NCBI RefSeq assembly: GCF_046250175.1
Contig: NZ_CP176468.1
Length of the DNA stretch: 64,000 nt
Direction: 5' to 3' (one strand)
DNA from: Psychromonas sp030397575
Lineage (GTDB): Bacteria; Pseudomonadota; Gammaproteobacteria; Enterobacterales; Psychromonadaceae
Part shown: piece after piece, positions 8,256-17,501 of the stretch
Position numbering within the stretch: the stretch's first letter is position 1
How the letters are laid out: each line of letters begins with the position of its first letter
Program-made: the position numbers and the translations under genes
The notes under the pieces: model-generated
Database searches by the model: none
What the model saw: the letters and a program-made list of their open reading frames with translations, nothing else
Told to the model about the DNA's origin: nothing

Positions 8256-8891
8256 ATGAACAATGTATCTACCGTTATTGTTGTTGATGATCACCCACTT
8301 ATGCGTAAAGGTGTGACACAACTACTCAGTATTGACCCAAATTTTGTGGTAATAGATGAAGCAACCAACGGCATTGAAGCTGTGAGCATGGTTAAAAAGC
8401 AACACCCTGATATGGTACTGCTAGATTTAAACATGAAAGCAGTTTCAGGCTTAGAAACTTTAAAGGCATTACGTAACGATGGCATCAGCAGTAAAATTGT
8501 TATTTTAACTGTTTCGGATGCAAAACAAGATGTTATTTCATTAATTAACCAAGGTGCTGATGGCTATCTTTTAAAAGACACAGATCCTGAGATTTTGCTG
8601 GAAAATTTACACCGTATTCAACAAGGTAAATTAGTCGTTAGTGAAGAACTAACTGAATACCTCGATTGCTTAGATCAAGAAAATAACATCAGAGAAAAGA
8701 TTGCGACATTAACCCGTCGTGAAAGCCAAATTATGGGAGAAATTTCAAAAGGATTAAGTAACAAAGAAATCTCAGATAACCTTAATATCTCTGAAGGTAC
8801 TGTGAAAGTACATGTAAAAAGTCTATTGAAAAAGCTTGAAATTAAGTCTCGAGTTGAAGCTGCTGTATTGTTTTTAGAGCAACCAAAATAA
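8256..8891 (+). CDS. NarL/NarP-like response regulator
   Basis: Two-component regulator of 211 residues. The receiver domain has the acidic pair D11-D12, phospho-acceptor D57 (LLDLNM) and the YLLKD lysine. The C-terminal LuxR-type helix-turn-helix contains LTRRESQIMGEISKGLSNKEIS and GTVKVHVKSLLKKL. The frame is open from 8220, but ATG 8256 has AAAGGA at good spacing and gives the standard N-terminus before VIVVDDHPLMRKGV. Likely partner of the preceding kinase. By family it would bind TACYNMT-type heptamers and control anaerobic respiration genes; NarP is the closer match in length and style, but I would not choose between NarL and NarP. Confidence 0.88.
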   Translation: MNNVSTVIVVDDHPLMRKGVTQLLSIDPNFVVIDEATNGIEAVSMVKKQHPDMVLLDLNMKAVSGLETLKALRNDGISSKIVILTVSDAKQDVISLINQGADGYLLKDTDPEILLENLHRIQQGKLVVSEELTEYLDCLDQENNIREKIATLTRRESQIMGEISKGLSNKEISDNLNISEGTVKVHVKSLLKKLEIKSRVEAAVLFLEQPK

Positions 8892-8979
8892 GTTGTTTAT
8901 AAACGGTTTTTAACGCTTACAACCTCTTCAATAGCACACAATATCGACATATCATATAGCGATATTATCGCAGATAATG

Positions 8980-9017
8980 AACCTTTATTTTGGTACACTA
9001 CCAGATAAAGGTTTTTT
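8980..9017 (+). terminator. Intrinsic terminator after the response regulator
   Basis: AACCTTTAT (8980-8988) pairs with ATAAAGGTT (9005-9013). Inside it TGGTA (8991-8995) pairs with TACCA (8999-9003) around a three-base loop, and T residues run on to 9017. It separates the sensor-regulator pair from dinG. Confidence 0.85.
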
Positions 9018-9074
9018 GCGTTTAATTCCACCCTAATTTCTGCACAATGACATTGAGAAACAGTAATAGTAGCT

Positions 9075-11132
9075 ATGCTTTCAGACTCACTAAAAAAAGA
9101 AATTCGTACCAATTACGAACTCATTACACAGGCATTACCGCAATTTAAAGCGCGTAAAGCACAAAACTATTTAGTGGCTGAAATCGCAAAAGTTTTAGCA
9201 GGGAACTATGATAAAGCACGTCGTATTTTAGTGGCCGAAGCAGGAACCGGTATTGGTAAATCCCTAGCTTATATTTTAGCAGGATTACCTGTTGCATTGC
9301 GCGCTAATAAGAAACTGATCATCTCAACCGCGACGGTGACACTTCAAGAGCAGTTGATAACTAAAGATCTGCCTTTCTTTCTCCGTCACAGTGATTACAA
9401 ATTTACATTTACCCTAGCTAAAGGCAGACAACGATACTGTTGTGAACACAAGTTACTCAACCAACAAGTAGACAATACAGAACAAACTCAGCTATTTACT
9501 GAAAAGCCACAAGCGGGTGACCGTGAGTTGTTAGATCGACTTAGAAATGCTTACTTAGACGGTAAATGGAATGGTGATCAGGATAGTTGGCCAAAGCCGA
9601 TCCCGCGTCGTGTATGGCAACAAATTATCTCCGATAAGCACAGCTGTAAAAAAGCCTTAGCTAACCATCGTCAGTGTCCTTTTCATCGTGCCCGAGACAA
9701 GATCAATAAAGCAGATGTCATTGTAGTCAATCATGCCCTGCTATTAGCAGACTTAGAATTAGGTGGCGGTGTTATTTTACCTGAACCAGACGCGTCTTTT
9801 TATGTGTTAGATGAAGCACATCATCTACCAAAAATTGCTCGAGACTTTTCTAGTGCCAGTGTTAATATTAAAACCAGCCAAGACTGGTTAAAAAAGATTA
9901 AACAAGTCAGCACCCATGTCAATCGCGTGGTACATAGACAAACCACTATTACACCCGGCTTAAATATGCTGGAAAGTGCGAACGAAATGGTTAAAGATTT
10001 AAATAATATTGAGCTTTACTTTAGAAACAACCCTCTTAATTATAACAAGTCTAATCAATATCGTTTTAGCATGGGTGAAGTTCCGCAAGGTATTGTTAAC
10101 TCATTGATTAGCTTAAAAGAAGAGACTAAAAAGTGCCTAAGTGCGGTAAACAAACTTTCTAATATTACCTCTGAAGAATTAAAAGACGACAATATTAAAC
10201 TAAGCGATGCAGAACCAATATTGATTGAAACGGGTTTCTATATTCAACGCTTAGAAGCGCTTTCTGACCTGTGGAAAATGCTTTTAAAAGATCGCAGCTC
10301 AAATCAAGCGCCAATCGCAGCCTGGATAAATAATGAAAATGACGCTTATACGATATGCGCAAGTCCTTTAGAAGTCGGAGGCTTGTTAGAATATATGCTG
10401 TGGTCGCAAGCCGCAGGAGTTGTATTGTGCTCAGCGACCTTAACATCACTAAACAGTTTTGATTATTTCATGCGCCAAGCTGGCCTAGCACAAAATGACG
10501 GCACACAGTATTTACGTTTAAAATCACCTTTTGATTATCCCAATATCAACCTTCATGTAGCAGCAATGAAAAACGACCCAACAGAGTCAGGTTTTGATAA
10601 CGAATTAATCGACAACATTGCTCAACGTATTGAATTGAAAGAAGGTAATTTAGTTTTATTTGCCTCTTATTGGCAGATGAATTTAGTGGCCGAGAAATTA
10701 AGACGTAAATTTCCTAAATCATTATTAGTACAAGGTGAAACATCACGCACTAAAATGATTTCTCTGCATAAAAACAATTGCGACCAAGGTTTGACCAGTA
10801 TCTTATTTGGTACTGGTAGTTTAGCCGAGGGTTTAGATCTGCCTGGGCATTACCTGACTAATTTAATTATTACTAAATTACCCTTTGCTGTACCAGATTC
10901 CCCAGTGGAAGAAGCCCATGCTGAATGGATCACCTCAAAAGGTGGTAACCCATTTATGCAAATTACTATTCCAGAGGCCAGTAAAAAACTGATCCAATCT
11001 TGTGGACGTTTAATTCGTAAAGAGACTGATACTGGTAAAATCACCTTGCTAGACAAACGCGTGATCACTAAACGTTATGGAAAAAGCCTTATTGATGCTC
11101 TTCCCCCCTTTGCTTTAAAGATAGAGAAATAG
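9075..11132 (+). CDS. dinG: DinG, ATP-dependent DNA helicase (XPD-like)
   Basis: Superfamily 2 iron-sulfur helicase that unwinds R-loops, D-loops and blocked-fork structures 5' to 3'. The 685 residues have Walker A EAGTGIGKS (55-63), DEAH box (246-249), the motif III-like CSATL block, and the C-terminal QSCGRLIRKETDTG motif VI. The 4Fe-4S region holds C122, C123, C191 and C201. The spacing differs from E. coli DinG, which as I recall has C120, C194, C199 and C205, the C199 position being Ala here. It is the first gene of a close-packed operon with the TSUP permease, priC and rsmS, so a replication-repair and translation grouping. Confidence 0.92.
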   Translation: MLSDSLKKEIRTNYELITQALPQFKARKAQNYLVAEIAKVLAGNYDKARRILVAEAGTGIGKSLAYILAGLPVALRANKKLIISTATVTLQEQLITKDLPFFLRHSDYKFTFTLAKGRQRYCCEHKLLNQQVDNTEQTQLFTEKPQAGDRELLDRLRNAYLDGKWNGDQDSWPKPIPRRVWQQIISDKHSCKKALANHRQCPFHRARDKINKADVIVVNHALLLADLELGGGVILPEPDASFYVLDEAHHLPKIARDFSSASVNIKTSQDWLKKIKQVSTHVNRVVHRQTTITPGLNMLESANEMVKDLNNIELYFRNNPLNYNKSNQYRFSMGEVPQGIVNSLISLKEETKKCLSAVNKLSNITSEELKDDNIKLSDAEPILIETGFYIQRLEALSDLWKMLLKDRSSNQAPIAAWINNENDAYTICASPLEVGGLLEYMLWSQAAGVVLCSATLTSLNSFDYFMRQAGLAQNDGTQYLRLKSPFDYPNINLHVAAMKNDPTESGFDNELIDNIAQRIELKEGNLVLFASYWQMNLVAEKLRRKFPKSLLVQGETSRTKMISLHKNNCDQGLTSILFGTGSLAEGLDLPGHYLTNLIITKLPFAVPDSPVEEAHAEWITSKGGNPFMQITIPEASKKLIQSCGRLIRKETDTGKITLLDKRVITKRYGKSLIDALPPFALKIEK

Positions 11133-11921
11133 ATGACTGAATTTGTATTAGATCCACATAGTTGGATGGTATTAGCGTTTGTTGGTTTATTAGCAGGATT
11201 TATCGACGCCGTTGTTGGAGGTGGTGGTATGCTAACTGTCCCTACACTATTAAGTGTGGGCTTACCGCCCCATTTAACATTGGGTACGAATAAACTTTCC
11301 GCTAGTTTTGCCTCTGGTACAGCCGCTTTTACTTACTTTCGTAAGAAATTATTTGATCCCGCTTTCTGGAAACATTGCTTTTATAGCACTTTGATCGGCG
11401 CCTTATGTGGCACCATTTTCGTCAACTACATATCAGCTTCACTACTTAATAAATTTTTACCTGTTGTTATTATGATAGCCGCTATTTATACATTAATCAG
11501 TCGAGTTAAAGAAATTGACAATGCGATATTACCTAAAAAGTCACCAATGCAAAGATTCACCCAACGAGTTCAAGGGTTTATCTTAGGCTTTTATGATGGT
11601 GCCTCTGGTCCAGGTGCCGGTGCTTTTTGGGTGATATCAAATATGCATTTATACCGTTTAAATATACTACTTTCTAGTGGTGTAGCGAAGGCCATGAACT
11701 TCACTAGTAACTTTGTTTCTCTATTAACTTTTATTTATTTTGGGCAGGTTAATTGGTTTATCGGTTTAACCATGGGAGCATGCCTAATGCTTGGTGCGTT
11801 TATTGGTGCGCACTCAGCGATCTATTTTGGTGCTAAATTTATTCGCCCGTTATTTATTATTATTGTCTTAATCATGGCACTTAATTTAGGATACAATGCA
11901 TGGTTCAGTCCGTCGATTTAA
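11133..11921 (+). CDS. TSUP-family inner-membrane permease (YfcA-like)
   Basis: 262-residue membrane protein with the TauE/SafE (TSUP) fold. Glycine-rich repeats GxxAGFIDAVVGGGGMLTVPTLL near the N-terminus and GFILGFYDGASGPGAGAFW in the second half mark the two inverted halves, with about eight hydrophobic segments. Family members export sulfite, sulfoacetate or related anions, but the E. coli YfcA substrate is not established, so no substrate is claimed. It starts right after the dinG stop codon and its 3' end overlaps priC by 22 bases. Confidence 0.88.
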   Translation: MTEFVLDPHSWMVLAFVGLLAGFIDAVVGGGGMLTVPTLLSVGLPPHLTLGTNKLSASFASGTAAFTYFRKKLFDPAFWKHCFYSTLIGALCGTIFVNYISASLLNKFLPVVIMIAAIYTLISRVKEIDNAILPKKSPMQRFTQRVQGFILGFYDGASGPGAGAFWVISNMHLYRLNILLSSGVAKAMNFTSNFVSLLTFIYFGQVNWFIGLTMGACLMLGAFIGAHSAIYFGAKFIRPLFIIIVLIMALNLGYNAWFSPSI

Positions 11922-12463
11922 AACACTTAGCAGCGTTAGATGAACAAGTAAAAGCCTTACATTTACGTTGCCAAGAATGGGATAGTAAAATAACGCTTAC
12001 GGAAAATAAATCGTTCCGATTTGAAGTACATCTTTTCAAACAAAGTAGCTTAACTTTAAGCGGTTACAGTGAACAATTATCAAATACCCTTTCACATTTA
12101 CGTTATGTGATCAGTCATAATATGGGTGAAATCATTATTAATTATGAGTGTGAGCAATTCGTTAATCAATTTTCTGCCCTGCTTAATATCGTTAATCAAT
12201 TGGATGCTGGTAAAGCCGAAGGATTATATAAACGATACTCAACGCAACAGGAAAAAGTATATCAACAGCTACAGCGTCAATATCAATATGAAAAAAGGCT
12301 CTTGACCATGATTGATGAAGAAAATATCTTATACGAGGCAGCGCCACTGGCACATAAAGAGATTCATAGAAGTCGTGTCAATGTATTAAAAGAGCGCTAC
12401 CAAAAATGTAATGAGTTTACTCAATCCTTAGAATTTAAAATGGACGCCTTAGATAATGACTAA
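11900..12463 (+). CDS. priC: PriC, primosomal replication protein N''
   Basis: Helical 187-residue protein that helps reload DnaB helicase at stalled forks independently of PriA. The RFEVHLFKQSS segment (about 41-51) corresponds to RFDRHLFQ of E. coli PriC, and the C-terminal half is charged and helical (QYEKRLLTMIDEEN). Start ATG 11900 lies inside the previous gene, with TTTAGGA upstream at good spacing. The neighbour rsmS is also next to priC in E. coli, which supports the call. Confidence 0.88.
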   Translation: MVQSVDLKHLAALDEQVKALHLRCQEWDSKITLTENKSFRFEVHLFKQSSLTLSGYSEQLSNTLSHLRYVISHNMGEIIINYECEQFVNQFSALLNIVNQLDAGKAEGLYKRYSTQQEKVYQQLQRQYQYEKRLLTMIDEENILYEAAPLAHKEIHRSRVNVLKERYQKCNEFTQSLEFKMDALDND

Positions 12464-12638
12464 AGAAGTTACTGAAGCTAGGACAACTCTAGCCAATGCC
12501 CCTATTGAAATTAAGTTAGCTGTGGACCTTATTCAATTGTTGGAAGAAACTGATGTTGAGTTAGAAACGACCATCTCAGCTTTAGAAATTGCATTAAAGG
12601 ACTTCAAAAACAAACGCGCACACCCTATCTCCGAGTAA
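12456..12638 (+). CDS. rsmS: RsmS/YbaM-family small protein (DUF2496)
   Basis: 60 residues; ANAPIEIKLAVDLIQLLEET aligns with [20 protein letters not shown] of E. coli YbaM, followed by the ALEIALKDFKNKR block. In Pectobacterium the family member RsmS was named as a regulator of secondary metabolism; the molecular role is not settled. It overlaps the priC end by 8 bases, as the last gene of the dinG operon. Confidence 0.88.
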   Translation: MTKEVTEARTTLANAPIEIKLAVDLIQLLEETDVELETTISALEIALKDFKNKRAHPISE

Positions 12639-12702
12639 AATAACCTCTTGGAAATTTGCAAATGATGAACCCATAAACAAGCCCCAAAAAATAAGCAATT
12701 GT

Positions 12703-12734
12703 AAAAAAAGGAGAACCTGAGTTCTCCTTTTTTT
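12703..12734. terminator. Bidirectional terminator between rsmS and cysS
   Basis: GGAGAAC (12710-12716), loop CTGA, GTTCTCC (12721-12727), flanked by a 7-base A tract on the left and a 7-base T tract on the right. It can end the dinG operon on the plus strand and cysS on the minus strand. Confidence 0.93.
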
Positions 12735-12800
12735 ATCTATGCAACAACAAAGTACCTACTTAACCTCGATATTGTAAAATTTAACATAAATTATAGTGGC

Positions 12801-14198
12801 TTATACTTTACGCCAAGTAGTGCCGTTAGCACCGTCTTCTAAGACAACATTTAAAGCGGCTAATTTATCACGAGCATCATCGGCACTTGCCCAATCTTTA
12901 TTTGCGCGTGCTGTATTACGTTGTAAAATTAATGATTCAATTTCAGCCACTTCATCCGATGTTCCCGCATCACCTTGTAAAAACTGCTCTGGTGATTGAG
13001 ATAATAAACCTAAGACGTTAGCGAAATTTACCAACATGCTAGCCAATAATGACGCTTGTTGTTCATCATCGGTTTTGGTGCGATTTATTTCTTTAGCTAG
13101 ATCAAACAATACCGCTAGCGCTTCAGGTGTATTAAAATCATCATCCATGGCTTTCACAAAACCTTGGTAGAATTTACTATCTTTAACTTGTTGATCAACA
13201 TTAGCAAGATCAACCAATTCAACATCACGAATCGCTGTATATAAACGCTCTAAACTAGCTCTCGCTTGTTTAAGGTTATCTTCAGAATAGTTTAGCTGGC
13301 TACGGTAATGACCTGAAATAAGGAAATAACGTACTGTCTCACTGTCATAAACTTCTAATACATCTTTAATAGTAAAAAAGTTATTTAAAGACTTAGACAT
13401 TTTTACTTTATCAACTTGCACCATACCGGAATGCATCCAAGTATTTACGTATTGACCGTGATGAGCACAACATGACTGTGCAATTTCATTTTCATGATGA
13501 GGGAAACTTAAGTCTGAACCACCACCATGAATATCAAACACTTCACCTAAATGTTTTTTATTCATTGCAGAACATTCGATATGCCAACCTGGGCGACCTT
13601 CGCCCCATGGAGAAGACCAAGATGGCTCGCCCTCTTTAGCCATTTTCCACAATACAAAGTCTAAAGGATCATGCTTGCTATCTTCTACTTCAACGCGAGA
13701 GCCTGCTTGAAGCATTTCTAAGTTCTGACCACTTAATTGTCCATACTCTGGAAATGAAGAAACAGAAAACAACACGTCGCCAGAATCAGCAACATAGGCA
13801 TGACCTTTTTCAACCAACTTTTCAACCATTTCAATAACATCTGGCATATGATCCGTTACACGTGGCTCGATATCCGGGCGAATCATATTTAATGCATCAA
13901 AGTCGGCATGCATCGCATCGGTAAAACGTTCGGTTAACTGATCACAAGTTTCACCATTCTCTGTTGCTCGTTTGATAATTTTATCATCGACATCGGTAAT
14001 GTTACGGATAAAGCTTAAGTCATAACCACTGAAGCGGAAATAACGAGCAACAGTATCAAAAGCTACAAAGGTTCGGCCATGGCCAATATGACAATAATCA
14101 TAAATAGTAACACCACATACATACATTCCCACTTTGCCGGCTACAAGGGGTTTAAATTCTTCTTTGGTTCGAGTTAGGGTGTTATAGATCTTTAACAT
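12801..14198 (-). CDS. cysS: Cysteinyl-tRNA synthetase
   Basis: Class I aminoacyl-tRNA synthetase charging tRNA-Cys. The 465 residues have HIGH (37-40), KMSKS (266-270) and the zinc ligands C28, C209 and H234 (HHENE block), all at positions very like E. coli CysS. Single gene, divergent from ppiB as in several gammaproteobacteria. Confidence 0.98.
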   Translation of the reverse strand: MLKIYNTLTRTKEEFKPLVAGKVGMYVCGVTIYDYCHIGHGRTFVAFDTVARYFRFSGYDLSFIRNITDVDDKIIKRATENGETCDQLTERFTDAMHADFDALNMIRPDIEPRVTDHMPDVIEMVEKLVEKGHAYVADSGDVLFSVSSFPEYGQLSGQNLEMLQAGSRVEVEDSKHDPLDFVLWKMAKEGEPSWSSPWGEGRPGWHIECSAMNKKHLGEVFDIHGGGSDLSFPHHENEIAQSCCAHHGQYVNTWMHSGMVQVDKVKMSKSLNNFFTIKDVLEVYDSETVRYFLISGHYRSQLNYSEDNLKQARASLERLYTAIRDVELVDLANVDQQVKDSKFYQGFVKAMDDDFNTPEALAVLFDLAKEINRTKTDDEQQASLLASMLVNFANVLGLLSQSPEQFLQGDAGTSDEVAEIESLILQRNTARANKDWASADDARDKLAALNVVLEDGANGTTWRKV

Positions 14199-14450
14199 TT
14201 TCCATCCAATACGATTACTGTAAAAATCTTATTCTAACCTGCAAAAAGGACAAATTCACCCTTTCTATCACTTCATTGAAGTAATTAATCAATTTCTGTT
14301 GTCAATAATTTATCTGAAATACTAAGCCATTAAAATAACGTTAAAAAAGGTATTATTTTACCAGTATTTTATCTTTCCAAAGTTACCTGTCTTTTTAATT
14401 TAAAGGCGTTTAAGGTATGATGAAACTCTTTTTATAGATAGGATTTAACA
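14199..14450. promoter_or_regulatory. Divergent region between cysS and ppiB
   Basis: 252 bases, A+T rich. A TATGAT at 14416-14421 is well placed as a -10 element for ppiB, about 30 bases before its ATG, but no good -35 box is seen. GGATTT precedes the ppiB start as a weak ribosome site. No gene or repeat recognised. Confidence 0.35.
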
Positions 14451-14945
14451 ATGATTACTTTACATACAAACTTCGGTGATATCACTTTAGAAATGAACGA
14501 AGAAAAAGCGCCAAAAACAGTAGCCAACTTCATTAATTACGCAACAAGTGGTCATTATGACAATACAATTTTCCACCGTGTTATTGACGGATTTATGATC
14601 CAAGGTGGTGGCTTCGCACCTAACATGGAAGAAAAAGATAGCCAAAAGCCAATTAAAAATGAAGCAAATAATGGTCTATCAAATGTAAAGTATTCAGTAG
14701 CAATGGCTCGTACTATGGAACCACATTCAGCATCAGCTCAATTCTTCATTAACGTAGGTGATAACAAGTTCTTAGACTTTAAATCAGAAACCACTGATGG
14801 TTGGGGTTACTGTGTATTTGCTAAAGTAGTTGCTGGTGAAGAAGTAGTAGATAAAATCAAAGGTGTTGCAACAGGTAACTCTCATTTTGTACATCAAGAT
14901 GTACCACTTGAAGATGTAGTGATTAATAAAGTTACTGTAGCGTAA
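14451..14945 (+). CDS. ppiB: Peptidyl-prolyl cis-trans isomerase B (cyclophilin)
   Basis: Cytoplasmic cyclophilin of 164 residues, the same length as E. coli PpiB. Active-site blocks FHRVIDGFMIQGG and MARTMEPHSASAQFFINV are intact, including the catalytic Arg and the Phe/Gln of the proline pocket. It has no signal peptide, so it is PpiB and not the periplasmic PpiA. Followed after 6 bases by lpxH, a common pairing. Confidence 0.96.
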   Translation: MITLHTNFGDITLEMNEEKAPKTVANFINYATSGHYDNTIFHRVIDGFMIQGGGFAPNMEEKDSQKPIKNEANNGLSNVKYSVAMARTMEPHSASAQFFINVGDNKFLDFKSETTDGWGYCVFAKVVAGEEVVDKIKGVATGNSHFVHQDVPLEDVVINKVTVA

Positions 14946-14951
14946 CTTATT

Positions 14952-15692
14952 ATGCGCACTTTATTCATTGCCGACTTACACTTAAGTGAGCATCATCGTC
15001 ATATTACCGACGCCCTATTTGGTTTTCTTGATAAAGAAGCAACCAATGCAGAAACCCTGTATATTTTGGGGGATATGTTTGAAGTTTGGATCGGAGATGA
15101 TGAACATACCCCGTTAATGGATGAAGTTGCGCAAAAATTAACGACCTATGCCAAAAAGAATAATACTAAAATCTATTATATTCATGGTAATCGTGATTTT
15201 ATGCTTGGCAAACGATATGCGAAGCAAGCTTCGATGATACTTCTGCCAGAGCACACTGAAATTGATTTGTATGGTACCAAAACCTTAATCATGCACGGCG
15301 ATACTTTATGTCTTTATGATAAGAATTATCAGCGTATGCGTAAGGTGATCCATAACCCAGTTTTACAGTTTATTTTTAATTGCTTGCCATTGAGCTTACG
15401 TAAACGAATTGGTTGGAAAATTCGTACTGCAAGCCAATCAAAAAAACAATATAAAAATAATAATATGATGGGAGTGACAGAACAGGAAGTGATCCGCCTA
15501 ATGGAATACCACGGTGTCCAGCAATTAATTCATGGACATACACACCAAGCCTTTAACCATCAATTTGAAGTCAATGGTCAAACAGGCAATCGCTTTGATG
15601 TTGGTGATTGGTATAAAAACTTAAGCTTTGTAGATGCAAACCCTGAAGGTACTGAATTGGTTGTATTACCAATTGATTATTACCAACAATAA
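14952..15692 (+). CDS. lpxH: UDP-2,3-diacylglucosamine diphosphatase LpxH
   Basis: Peripheral membrane calcineurin-like phosphoesterase that cleaves UDP-2,3-diacylglucosamine to lipid X in lipid A synthesis. The 246 residues have the metal-binding motifs DLHLSE (D8, H10), LGDMFE, HGNRDF, MHGDTLC and HGHTHQ, in the usual order. It lies downstream of ppiB in a two-gene unit. Confidence 0.96.
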   Translation: MRTLFIADLHLSEHHRHITDALFGFLDKEATNAETLYILGDMFEVWIGDDEHTPLMDEVAQKLTTYAKKNNTKIYYIHGNRDFMLGKRYAKQASMILLPEHTEIDLYGTKTLIMHGDTLCLYDKNYQRMRKVIHNPVLQFIFNCLPLSLRKRIGWKIRTASQSKKQYKNNNMMGVTEQEVIRLMEYHGVQQLIHGHTHQAFNHQFEVNGQTGNRFDVGDWYKNLSFVDANPEGTELVVLPIDYYQQ

Positions 15693-15719
15693 ATCTCATC
15701 GATTAAGAATAAACTTGTT

Positions 15720-15768
15720 ACAGCAATTATATTAAATAAGTTATGTTAATAGATAAGTTAATTGCTGT
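15720..15768. terminator. Hairpin between convergent lpxH and fadD
   Basis: ACAGCAATTA (15720-15729) is the exact reverse complement of TAATTGCTGT (15759-15768), with a 29-base loop; a GGTTTTTC T-run follows on the plus strand. The arm on the right overlaps the fadD stop codon. The loop is long for an intrinsic terminator, so termination is likely but not certain. Confidence 0.55.
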
Positions 15769-17432
15769 TATGGTTTTTCTTTTAATAAACGCCTTAGTAC
15801 TTTACCCACATTATTCTTAGGTAACTCATTAACTATTTTGATTTTTTTAGGTTGTTTATAACCTGTTAAATAATCGCGACAATGGGCCTTTATCTTATCA
15901 ATGGACACTTGCAGATCATTGATAACAACAAATAATATAACCGCTTCATTACCGTCTTTATCTTTTTCGCCAATTACTGCAGCTTCATAAACACCAGCTA
16001 ATTTCAGTACTGTATCTTCAATCTCATTAGGGTACACATTAAAGCCAGATACTAAAATCATATCTTTTTTACGATCAACTATACGTAATAAACCATCGTT
16101 ATCAAATAATCCAATATCACCTGTCTTAAACCACCCCTGATCAAAAGCAACTTCAGTTTCAGTAGGGTTATTCCAGTATTCAGTCATAACTTGTGGCCCT
16201 TTGACTTGAATTTCACCGACGCAGTTCTGTTGTTTAACAATTTGACCATATTGGTCCATCAAACGTAGATCTGTACTTGGCATAGGAAGACCTACTGCAC
16301 CTGTATGTTTGGGTGAATTATAGGCATTAACACTTATAATCGCTGCTGTTTCAGTTAATCCATAGCCTTCAATGATCGTATTACCAGTAATATTTTTCCA
16401 ATCTTCGGCTACTTTATGGTGTGTTGGCATTCCACCAGCCACTGTAAATTTAAGATTAGTGAAATCAACCTTATCAATTTTAGGATGATTAAGTAATGCC
16501 TTATACAAGGTATTCACTCCAGTAATAAAAGTAAATTTGTTATTACTTAAATACCGAATGAAAGCCCCGATATTACGTGGATTTTCAATCAGTAAATTTG
16601 TATCCCCCCTTTTAAGAAAAAAGAAACAATTAACATTTAATGCAAACGCATGAAACAATGGTAATGCAGTAACCATCATCTCTTTACCTTGGGTTAAACC
16701 CAGACCAAAAGTTTCCTCTGCTTGAGCAAGTACTGCAGCTATATTACGATGGCTCATACTTGAACCTTTTGATATGCCTGTCGTGCCACCTGTATATTGA
16801 ATAAATGCGATATCATTAATACTGATCATAGGACGAGTATATTGCCCTTTAGCGCCTATTTTTAATGCCCTATGATAATCACAGGTATTCGCCAACTCAA
16901 ATCTAGGTACCATACATTTAACATGAGCAACGGTAAAATTGACCAAGCGGCGTTTGATGAATGGCAAGCCATCACCTATTTTGGTTAATACGAGGTGTTT
17001 AATATTAGTTTCTTGAATAATACTTTGCAGTGTATGTGCAAAATTTTCAGCAATAAAAATCGCTTTTGCACCGGAATCATTTAACTGGTGTTTTAGTTCA
17101 AAAGGAGTGTATAAAGGATTGACATTAACAACGATTAACCCTGCTCTTAATATACCGAGCAAGATAATCGGATATTGTAATAAGTTAGGTATCATAACAG
17201 CAACCCGATCACCTTTATTTAAGGTTGTTGCATGCTGTAAATAGCTCGCTATATGACGAGATTTCACTTCTAACTCAGCAAAAGTCAATTTATGCCCCAT
17301 ATTAATGTAGGCAGTATGTTCAGGATGGCGTTCAAAGGTATCTTCCACCATATCAACAAGATTGATTAATGTGCTTTCATTAATTTCAGCACTGACACCG
17401 GGCGGGTAATTATCTAGCCATGGTTTATACAT
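15768..17432 (-). CDS. fadD: Long-chain fatty acid-CoA ligase
   Basis: AMP-forming ligase that activates exogenous long-chain fatty acids to acyl-CoA during uptake across the inner membrane. The 554 residues (E. coli FadD 561) carry the P-loop YTGGTTGISKG (213-223), the GYGLTE A4 motif, the GWFKTGDIG A7-like block and the FACS signature DRKKDMILVSGFNVYPNEIE. The C-terminal catalytic lysine is in NNVGKVLRRLL. It stands alone between two hairpin terminators. FadR-type control is usual for the family but no operator was identified. Confidence 0.95.
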   Translation of the reverse strand: MYKPWLDNYPPGVSAEINESTLINLVDMVEDTFERHPEHTAYINMGHKLTFAELEVKSRHIASYLQHATTLNKGDRVAVMIPNLLQYPIILLGILRAGLIVVNVNPLYTPFELKHQLNDSGAKAIFIAENFAHTLQSIIQETNIKHLVLTKIGDGLPFIKRRLVNFTVAHVKCMVPRFELANTCDYHRALKIGAKGQYTRPMISINDIAFIQYTGGTTGISKGSSMSHRNIAAVLAQAEETFGLGLTQGKEMMVTALPLFHAFALNVNCFFFLKRGDTNLLIENPRNIGAFIRYLSNNKFTFITGVNTLYKALLNHPKIDKVDFTNLKFTVAGGMPTHHKVAEDWKNITGNTIIEGYGLTETAAIISVNAYNSPKHTGAVGLPMPSTDLRLMDQYGQIVKQQNCVGEIQVKGPQVMTEYWNNPTETEVAFDQGWFKTGDIGLFDNDGLLRIVDRKKDMILVSGFNVYPNEIEDTVLKLAGVYEAAVIGEKDKDGNEAVILFVVINDLQVSIDKIKAHCRDYLTGYKQPKKIKIVNELPKNNVGKVLRRLLKEKP

Positions 17433-17453
17433 GAGTCATTCCTACTGACATAA

Positions 17454-17480
17454 AAAAGCCGACTAGCAAAGTCGGCTTTT
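17454..17480. terminator. Terminator downstream of prc
   Basis: AAAAGCCGAC (17454-17463) pairs with GTCGGCTTTT (17471-17480) around a 7-base loop, with A and T tracts on the outer sides. It lies 20 bases past the prc stop codon on the minus strand and just before fadD. Confidence 0.92.
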
Positions 17481-17501
17481 AAAATTAATTTTTAACCGAA
17501 A

